Source: Nitrosomonas sp. PY1 (GTDB lineage Bacteria > Pseudomonadota > Gammaproteobacteria > Burkholderiales > Nitrosomonadaceae). From it: DNA of 58,489 nt. Positions 53,143 to 58,489 of this stretch are shown here, piece by piece (the stretch's first letter is position 1; every line of letters starts with the position of its first letter). Under the pieces are notes generated by a model that made no database searches, had not been told where the DNA came from, and saw only the letters and a list, made by a program, of their open reading frames with translations. The DNA is taken from NCBI RefSeq assembly GCF_022836435.1, contig NZ_BQXC01000003.1, positions 1 through 58,489 on the forward strand, given 5' to 3'. Made by a program: the position numbers and the translations under genes.

Positions 53143-54782
53143 CAGAGGCTCCTTCTGGGAGTTGAGGTAGCGGATCGTTTTTGACCTACCGATTGCGCTT
53201 TATTGACCCTGTGCTGTTTCATTAACTGCTGACGGTATTGTTCAAGCCGCTTGTCATCAAATGTCACGCGCATTTTATTTTGTGCTGCAACCTGTGCTAT
53301 CTCAAGGCGAAACGATTCTGTTCCATTGATTGCCAGGTGGCTGCCGTACTTCTTCACGGCCACTTGCAAAATATTCACCAAGGCTTCGCGTGAGGTATCT
53401 GGCAGGACGATGAGTCGATTACCGTCATCGCGGATGGTTGTTGATCCTGCTTTATAAGTGACTGTGCCAATTTTGGTGATCGATTCAACAAAGTTATCTT
53501 TAATAAAACCATCCTTGAAGTGGCCATCGGCGCTGAAACCATCATGACTTTGCTTGGTCGATACTTGGTTGCCCTTAAATTGACCGGTTCTTCTGGATCG
53601 CAACACAACCAATGCTTCAGCATTACCATTTTTGGCCTCAAATGCTAACCAATCAAGCCACCCCTTTCTGGAATGACTGGCTTTAGAGTGCTGGTAGGCT
53701 TTTTGGTAATCGCTTCTAATGACTTCGATTGTTGTTTTGAACTGCTGATGTGCGGTTGCATATAGCGCCTTTTTAGCCAATCTCCCGGCTTTGATGCTTT
53801 TAATGAGATTGCGCTTGAGTTTTGCTTCCCGTTTGGCACGTTCAATGAGCTGATCTCTTGTGTGTCGCAGCATGGCCCATTGAGTAGTGCGCTGTCTGAC
53901 GCTATCTGCTTGTTCTTGCTGGTATCTTGCATAGAGCCTTGAAGTATCTATTCGGTTGTGTAGCGGTCTCGGCTGGTATTGTTTGATATCCGAACGCAAA
54001 GATTGATCAGAATGCTCATTAGGTATAAATGCACCCAGTCTCTGGGTCAAATACCCTTTGGAGAGAGAGCGATCAACAGAGCTGGCTTTAACGGCCACGC
54101 CATTGTTGGCAACCAATACAAACCCGTTGCCACGCTCTTTAATTGCAAGGCCATGCCTTGCTAGAACCTGATGCAACTCCTGCCAGTTATTCGCGTGCTT
54201 GGTTTCAGTGAGTGCCTCGCGCTTGATCCAGCTAAGCAAACTTTCCACACCTGTTCTGGTTTCAATTTCATGCCCTACTCTGGAGGCTTGATCCTTTACG
54301 GTTTCATGATTAACTGTTGTTAAACCATATTCCTGCTCGATTTGCTCACAAAGCTTAGCTACTTTAATAAAATCATAATAGGGATTGTGAATTGTAAGGG
54401 CTCTGGGGTGAATCTTATTGATTGCAACATGTGTGTGCAGGTTATTAGTATCATCGTGGACTACGCTGAACCGTTGATGACCGGTAAAACCCAGACCATC
54501 ACAGAATCGCTCTTCTATGGCATTCAGATCAGAAAGGGATAAGCGTTCTCCTTCCGGGAAACTCAGCACCAAATGACAGGTTTTATCTGATCTAGCGCGA
54601 GTGTTCATTTCCTGTGTGTTTTGTATCTCAATCAGTGCCGCTGTCTGATCGTCTGAATAACAGTTCGAAACCTTGATCTGACTGATACGCTCACTCTTGT
54701 CTTGAGGATCGATCAGATACTGTATCAGCGCAGAATAGTTGCTTTTACGCACTGTTTTGATGGGTATGATTTTAGCGATCAT
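53142..54782 (-). CDS. traI: TraI, MOBP relaxase
   Basis: A 546-residue relaxase of the IncP type. Motif I has Tyr16 (RKSNYSALIQYL), the likely DNA-nicking residue; motif III is HDDTNNLHTHVAINKIHP with H116 and H118 for metal binding. The N-terminal 250 residues match TraI; the C-terminal part is basic and shorter than in RP4 (732 residues). It nicks at oriT (about 55282) and stays on the 5' end for export. Confidence 0.94.
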   Translation of the reverse strand: MIAKIIPIKTVRKSNYSALIQYLIDPQDKSERISQIKVSNCYSDDQTAALIEIQNTQEMNTRARSDKTCHLVLSFPEGERLSLSDLNAIEERFCDGLGFTGHQRFSVVHDDTNNLHTHVAINKIHPRALTIHNPYYDFIKVAKLCEQIEQEYGLTTVNHETVKDQASRVGHEIETRTGVESLLSWIKREALTETKHANNWQELHQVLARHGLAIKERGNGFVLVANNGVAVKASSVDRSLSKGYLTQRLGAFIPNEHSDQSLRSDIKQYQPRPLHNRIDTSRLYARYQQEQADSVRQRTTQWAMLRHTRDQLIERAKREAKLKRNLIKSIKAGRLAKKALYATAHQQFKTTIEVIRSDYQKAYQHSKASHSRKGWLDWLAFEAKNGNAEALVVLRSRRTGQFKGNQVSTKQSHDGFSADGHFKDGFIKDNFVESITKIGTVTYKAGSTTIRDDGNRLIVLPDTSREALVNILQVAVKKYGSHLAINGTESFRLEIAQVAAQNKMRVTFDDKRLEQYRQQLMKQHRVNKAQSVGQKRSATSTPRRSL

Positions 54783-54797
54783 CGCAATAATTAACCG

Positions 54798-55151
54798 TTA
54801 AGTATTCGTCTTTCTATTTCTGAGTTCCAGAATCGCATCCAGCATAGCGTTCTGCGTTGTGCGTATGGTAACCAGAGTGGCCTCAATTTCTGCCTTGCTG
54901 GTTATTTTTAGCCGGACATCATTGGTCAGCCACATCTTTAACAACCCCCCTGCCCTGCCCAGATCGCCGTTAATCCTTAACAATTTTTCTACTTGCTGAT
55001 TATCGATAATGCTTGGTACCGTGTATCCCAGACTCACTTGGCGCATGTATCTGGCCACTGACAAACCCGTATCACGTGCTTTTGTTCTGATCCCCTCCTC
55101 TTCATCCAGCGTTACAGGCACTCGAAAATGTAATAGCCGCTTTTGAACCAT
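54798..55151 (-). CDS. traJ: TraJ, oriT-binding relaxosome protein
   Basis: About 117 residues from the ATG at 55151, which has a GAGGT RBS; a TTG four codons upstream is less likely. RHH-type N-terminus (LLHFRVPVTLDEEEGIRTKA) and the MobC/TraJ-like ARYMRQVSLGY block. RP4 TraJ is 123 residues and binds the inverted repeat next to nic to load TraI. It is transcribed away from oriT towards traI. Confidence 0.9.
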   Translation of the reverse strand: MVQKRLLHFRVPVTLDEEEGIRTKARDTGLSVARYMRQVSLGYTVPSIIDNQQVEKLLRINGDLGRAGGLLKMWLTNDVRLKITSKAEIEATLVTIRTTQNAMLDAILELRNRKTNT

Positions 55152-55520
55152 GACGCACCTCAAAAATTATTCTGGCGTTGATAGCCTCGCAGAGCAAGAT
55201 TCGTTGAGCACAGTCATGTGCGAATAAGACCCGTGTGATGTGAGTTAACTTTTTTAAAAGTTAGCTAACTTCACATATCTTGCCCGGTAGAGTTTGTTTG
55301 CACGAATAATATTATCATTAAACAAATACATTGCAAATGTATAATATATGGATATAATAATATTTAAACAATACTAAAAAGTATCTGTAGCTTGTCTTTA
55401 TATGCACCAAATACAGATAGTTGTAAGTCAAATTAAACTAAACAGGAAGTAAATAAATACCCAATAGATACTGTAATTAATTTGAATATTTTTACGCCAA
55501 ATAACAGTCAGGAATTTGCC
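55152..55520. other. oriT: oriT with IncP-type nic region
   Basis: A gene-free 369-bp gap between divergent traJ and traK. At 55269-55287 lies CTTCACATATCTTGCCCGG, matching the RP4 nic region CTTCACCTATCCTG/CCCGG at 17 of 19 positions; the expected nick is after G55282. Just upstream an imperfect inverted repeat (AGTTAACTTTT at 55243, AAAAGTTAGCTAACT at 55256) is the likely TraJ site. The AT-rich right part (55300-55480) should carry the TraK binding and bending region and the traK promoter. Confidence 0.92.
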
Positions 55521-55862
55521 ATGAACCCATCGTTATCCGAACGAATCTCTATGAGAGAGCAGAAGAATCCAGGTCGCAGGAATTTATATGAACCTGCTTT
55601 CCTGGCTCTGAAAACAGAAATCAGCCAGGCACTTCATGACGGATGGTCAATGCGACAGATATGGTCGACGCTAAAAGATGAGAAAAAAATAGGTTGTTCC
55701 TATCTCTGGTTCAGGAATCTTGTCAAAAGGCACATTTTTGCTAAACCGGATGATTTATCTGCAAGGAAGAAGCACGGGCAACCGGTATCCGGCGTGACTG
55801 TGGAAAGGGAAAACAATGGCTTTAACTATCGTTCGTCAATTGATAAAAAGGAGTTAATCTGA
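55521..55862 (+). CDS. traK: TraK, oriT-binding accessory protein
   Basis: About 113 residues from ATG 55521 (MNPSLSERIS), preferred over a TTG at 55482 because of an AGGA 8 nt upstream. It is basic, with GWSMRQIWSTLKDEKKIGCSYLWFRNLV as a likely DNA-binding helix pair. RP4 TraK wraps DNA beside nic. First gene of the traK-L-M operon; its stop overlaps the traL ATG. Confidence 0.85.
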   Translation: MNPSLSERISMREQKNPGRRNLYEPAFLALKTEISQALHDGWSMRQIWSTLKDEKKIGCSYLWFRNLVKRHIFAKPDDLSARKKHGQPVSGVTVERENNGFNYRSSIDKKELI

Positions 55863-56593
55863 TGGCTAAAATACATATGATTTTGCAAGGCAAAGGCGGT
55901 GTCGGTAAGTCCTTTATCGCATCAACACTGGCTCAGCACAAGCTAGCCAAAGGCAAAAAGCTGATTTGTGTTGATACAGATCCCGTGAACGCGACATTCC
56001 ACGGGTTCAAAAAGCTAAACGTGCGAAAGATTAATGTGATGTCCGGCGATGAAATTGATCCAAGAAAGTTCGACGACTTGATTGAACTTATCAGTAAATC
56101 AGAGAGTGACATCATTATTGACAACGGTGCCAGCACCTTTGTGCCCATGTCGCACTATCTCATCAGCAACCAGATCCCTGCCCTGCTTCCAGACATGGGC
56201 CATGAACTGGTCATTCATACGGTCATTACAGGCAGCCAGGCGCTACTCGACACCCTGACAGGTTTTGCGAATTTAATCGAATCCTTTCCAATTGATACGC
56301 TGTTTGTTGTTTGGTTGAACCCTTATTGGGGAGAAATAGAAATGGATGGAAAAAGATTCGAGGAAATGAAAACTTATTTGGATAACAAAAGCCGCGTATC
56401 GGCCATTATCAGAATTCCTAACTATAAGGCAGATACTTTCGGCAAGGATTTAAGTGAAATATTGCAATCCAAGTTAACCTTCAGTGAAGCTTTGGAGAGC
56501 AAATCCCTACCCATCATGGTACGTCAGCGGTTAAATATTATCAGGAAACAGCTTTTCACCAACATTGAGAATGTGGCCGCTGTTCTAGCATGA
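55862..56593 (+). CDS. traL: TraL, ParA-like ATPase of the transfer region
   Basis: 243 residues with the deviant Walker A GKGGVGKS (10-17) and VDTDPVNATFHGF. The length matches RP4 TraL (241). Its role in conjugation is not well understood; it may help localise the relaxosome to the channel. It is coupled to traK and traM by one- to four-base overlaps. Confidence 0.9.
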   Translation: MAKIHMILQGKGGVGKSFIASTLAQHKLAKGKKLICVDTDPVNATFHGFKKLNVRKINVMSGDEIDPRKFDDLIELISKSESDIIIDNGASTFVPMSHYLISNQIPALLPDMGHELVIHTVITGSQALLDTLTGFANLIESFPIDTLFVVWLNPYWGEIEMDGKRFEEMKTYLDNKSRVSAIIRIPNYKADTFGKDLSEILQSKLTFSEALESKSLPIMVRQRLNIIRKQLFTNIENVAAVLA

Positions 56594-57033
56594 CAACGAC
56601 TGAACTGAATCATTTCAGCAAGATCATTGAGAGGGTAGCTGCTAAACACGGCATTGCTCTCACGGATGATGATCCGATATTAATGGTTCACACACTCAAT
56701 GAAATCTTGCTTGAGGAAAATAATAAAGCGCACCAGGTGCTTTTAAATAATTTTCGATCAACATTGGAAGAAAACATCAGTCAATGGTCGCAGGCTACGG
56801 AAAATAAAGCCAATTCGCTGCTACAGGCAAGCTCTCGCAACACCAATCTGTTAACCGAACAAATAATTAATTCTTGTTTTGAGTCAATCGATCAAAAAAT
56901 AGAATCGGGTTTTAACGAGAAAATAAAAGAGATAGCAACGATAGCCAGAAATACCCGGCAAGCAGCGATCATCAATTTATTGGCCACAGGCCTGTTCTTC
57001 CTTGCTGTCCTGGTTATGGTACTTGTTTTCTAG
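56590..57033 (+). CDS. traM: TraM, conjugation protein
   Basis: A 147-residue protein with a long helical, probably coiled-coil middle (residues 40-120) and one C-terminal membrane helix (INLLATGLFFLAVLVMVLVF). RP4 TraM has the same size and position. The function is poorly defined. Starts within the traL stop (ATGA). Confidence 0.85.
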   Translation: MTTTELNHFSKIIERVAAKHGIALTDDDPILMVHTLNEILLEENNKAHQVLLNNFRSTLEENISQWSQATENKANSLLQASSRNTNLLTEQIINSCFESIDQKIESGFNEKIKEIATIARNTRQAAIINLLATGLFFLAVLVMVLVF

Positions 57034-57075
57034 GACTTATCTTAACCGGGAAAATATTTCGGAGGCTTTTTTGAT

Positions 57076-58191
57076 ATGAGTAACACACAGATAATTAATA
57101 GTACAATTGCACATGCATCTGTAAATAAATGTGCGATCTTTCATACTACTCGATATAAGCTAGTGAAAAAACCTCCAGAAAAGTACATCAAAAGCCTTCA
57201 GCTTGATCTGTTCTCGCAGTTTGTCACCAATGACAAAAGTGAAGTTTCAAATACCGTTGAAATTTGGGAAAGTATTCCGAAATATTTTTTCACACCTAAA
57301 CAAGTTGAAAAATTACGCACAAAGACAGGGCATGCTGATCCATATAAAATGGAATTCTCATATGATGGCATTTCCTGCAGCGTTAAGATTCAACCTGCTC
57401 TAATTGAACAGAAAGACGGAGGCTACAAAGCCTTCTTTCCGAGTGTTACTGAAGAACTCGTCGAGGAAGCTTTAAAGAAATATCTTACAATTCAAAATTA
57501 TGGCATTCATGATGTCAATAAAGCTGAAACCTGGGTTCGTTTTTCTTTAAGCATGATACATCGGGAGCTTAAATCAAGAGGACGCACCCGAAGTCGGAAT
57601 GAGATAAAACACGCTATCGAAGTCATGAATAAATGTAACATTTCCTTGTTCAAGGATAAAAAAGAAGTTTGGAGTGGAGCTATACTACAAGATTTAGTGA
57701 CCGTTGGCCGTGAGGAATATCTAGCTGATACCGACGCTCACCATATTGGCAGATTGCCTCTGTTTATCAGCCATGCAATAAATCGCCTTGAATATAGACA
57801 GTTTAACTATGATCGTCTGATGAGCTGCGATGAACAACTCTCTCGCTTTATTTATAAGAAATTAATCAATCGTTACCGGCACGCCAATCTTATCAATAAC
57901 TATCATTTCATGTTTTCAGATTTGAAAAATAGCGGATTATTGCAGCAGAGCAGAGAAATTGATAACAGAAGAAAAGTGCTTTCAGCATTAGACGAATTAA
58001 AAGAAAAAAATATCATAGCGAGCTATGAAACAGACGAACGTAAAGAAAGCCGTGCAATTACTGATGTGAAATATACAATTTTTCCTTCTAATCAATTTAT
58101 AAGCGAACAAAAAGCCGCTAATAAACGTGTCAATGACACAGATAAACAAGTCCTTGATACAAAATCAAAATCTCTTGATAAACTCATATAA
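57076..58191 (+). CDS. repA: Iteron-type replication initiator
   Basis: A 371-residue basic protein with the plan of a winged-helix initiator: a first WH-like domain (about 90-230, with ETWVRFSLSMIHRELKSRG) and a second (about 230-345, with YDRLMSCDEQLSRFIYKKL, then the YHFMFSDLKNSGL block). I do not see similarity to RP4 TrfA, so the replicon is foreign to the IncP-like transfer genes. RBS GGAGG 10 nt before the ATG. The stop is followed after one base by the first iteron, so iteron binding could also affect its own region. Confidence 0.85.
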   Translation: MSNTQIINSTIAHASVNKCAIFHTTRYKLVKKPPEKYIKSLQLDLFSQFVTNDKSEVSNTVEIWESIPKYFFTPKQVEKLRTKTGHADPYKMEFSYDGISCSVKIQPALIEQKDGGYKAFFPSVTEELVEEALKKYLTIQNYGIHDVNKAETWVRFSLSMIHRELKSRGRTRSRNEIKHAIEVMNKCNISLFKDKKEVWSGAILQDLVTVGREEYLADTDAHHIGRLPLFISHAINRLEYRQFNYDRLMSCDEQLSRFIYKKLINRYRHANLINNYHFMFSDLKNSGLLQQSREIDNRRKVLSALDELKEKNIIASYETDERKESRAITDVKYTIFPSNQFISEQKAANKRVNDTDKQVLDTKSKSLDKLI

Positions 58192-58192
58192 A

Positions 58193-58365
58193 CTAGTAGG
58201 TATAACCCACATATCTGATAAAAAGTAGAAGGTATGATCCACATTAGAATTCTAAAAAGTCACAAATAAACGTATTAATAGAACATAAGAACATAAAAAA
58301 ACAAATTATTGATACAAGCTCAACATCTATCAATAAACCACATAACGTAGCAGGTATAACCCACA
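58193..58365 (+). repeat. oriV iteron cluster B (3 copies)
   Basis: Three more iterons at 58193, 58225 and 58347 (forms such as GTAGCAGGTATAACCCACA) lie directly after repA. On the circle they join cluster A at position 17, giving 13 copies over about 570 bp. The gap 58244-58346 is AT-rich without further copies. Confidence 0.88.
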
Positions 58366-58489
58366 CCTCAGCAAGAATGTAGAAGGTTTATCCCACACAT
58401 CAACAACACAAAAAAACAAAGCAAGAGCTTAAACTCAAATCCTCTGGATAAAACCATATAAAGTAGTAGGTATAACCCACACAAAGTAG
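58363..58489. other. Terminal redundancy identical to bases 1-127
   Basis: The last 127 bases repeat the first 127 base for base, including two iterons (58379 and 58463). This is an assembly overlap of a circular molecule, not a biological repeat. True size 58,362 bp. Confidence 0.93.

Noticed and set aside
1..58489. tRNA, rRNA, riboswitch or antibiotic-resistance genes
   Set aside because: None was recognised on either strand by reading; a covariance-model search would be needed to exclude small RNAs.

Overview
The window is a complete circular plasmid of 58,362 bp. The last 127 bases (58363-58489) repeat the first 127 exactly, as expected when a circular contig is written out linearly with its assembly overlap. 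The backbone is a low-GC relative of the IncP (RP4/RK2) group. It has a Tra2-like block in RP4 order (trbA, then trbB-trbL and trbN), a Tra1-like block (traC, traD, traF, traG, traI, traJ, oriT, traK, traL, traM), a KorB-type regulator and an RP4-like nic region. Such backbones live in Beta- and Gammaproteobacteria. I favour a betaproteobacterium, possibly an environmental Nitrosomonas-like one, but the host is an inference only.

Layout: (1) 58.2 kb through position 1 to 0.6 kb: vegetative origin with 13 iterons and DnaA boxes beside an iteron-type RepA that is not TrfA-like. (2) 0.9-6.6 kb: stability and control region with VapBC, a GATAGC-repeat putative centromere, ParA and a small partner, a KfrB-like protein, KorB and TrbA. 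The centromere array is split by decayed YCII and GST gene fragments. (3) 6.7-17.2 kb: the Trb mating-pair-formation operon. (4) 17.5-34.2 kb: cargo. This holds a TlpA thioredoxin, two secreted proteins behind matching palindrome-linked promoters, IS relics, an orphan flgB, a Bacteroidetes-type heavy-metal RND system (CusB lipoprotein plus a CzcA-TolC fusion), an IS1595 element, a Gly/His-rich secreted protein, a dead second czcA, a CDF zinc-type exporter and a bestrophin. (5) 34.4-36.9 kb: ParDE linked to a tyrosine recombinase, then a MazEF-type pair. (6) 37-46 kb: a defence-like island with a DNA methyltransferase cut by an IS21-family element and an IetAS (AAA ATPase plus subtilase) pair. 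(7) 46.1-57 kb: a SRAP-like protein, a RadC/JAMM protein, an ArdC/Toprim TraC, then the relaxosome and coupling-protein genes.

How it works together: RepA and the iterons replicate the plasmid. ParA, its partner and the repeats are likely to segregate it. KorB and TrbA probably balance replication and transfer. TraI, TraJ and TraK nick and hold oriT, TraG couples the DNA to the Trb channel, and TraF matures the TrbC pilin. VapBC, ParDE, MazEF and IetAS all favour plasmid retention. The cargo suggests metal stress and redox or copper adaptation. The most interesting candidates for new biology are the two promoters sharing a TGCGACA-N3-TGTCGCA palindrome (one driving a protein that should mature to an N-terminal histidine), the SRAP-RadC-ArdC cluster next to the transfer genes, and the cross-phylum efflux system.
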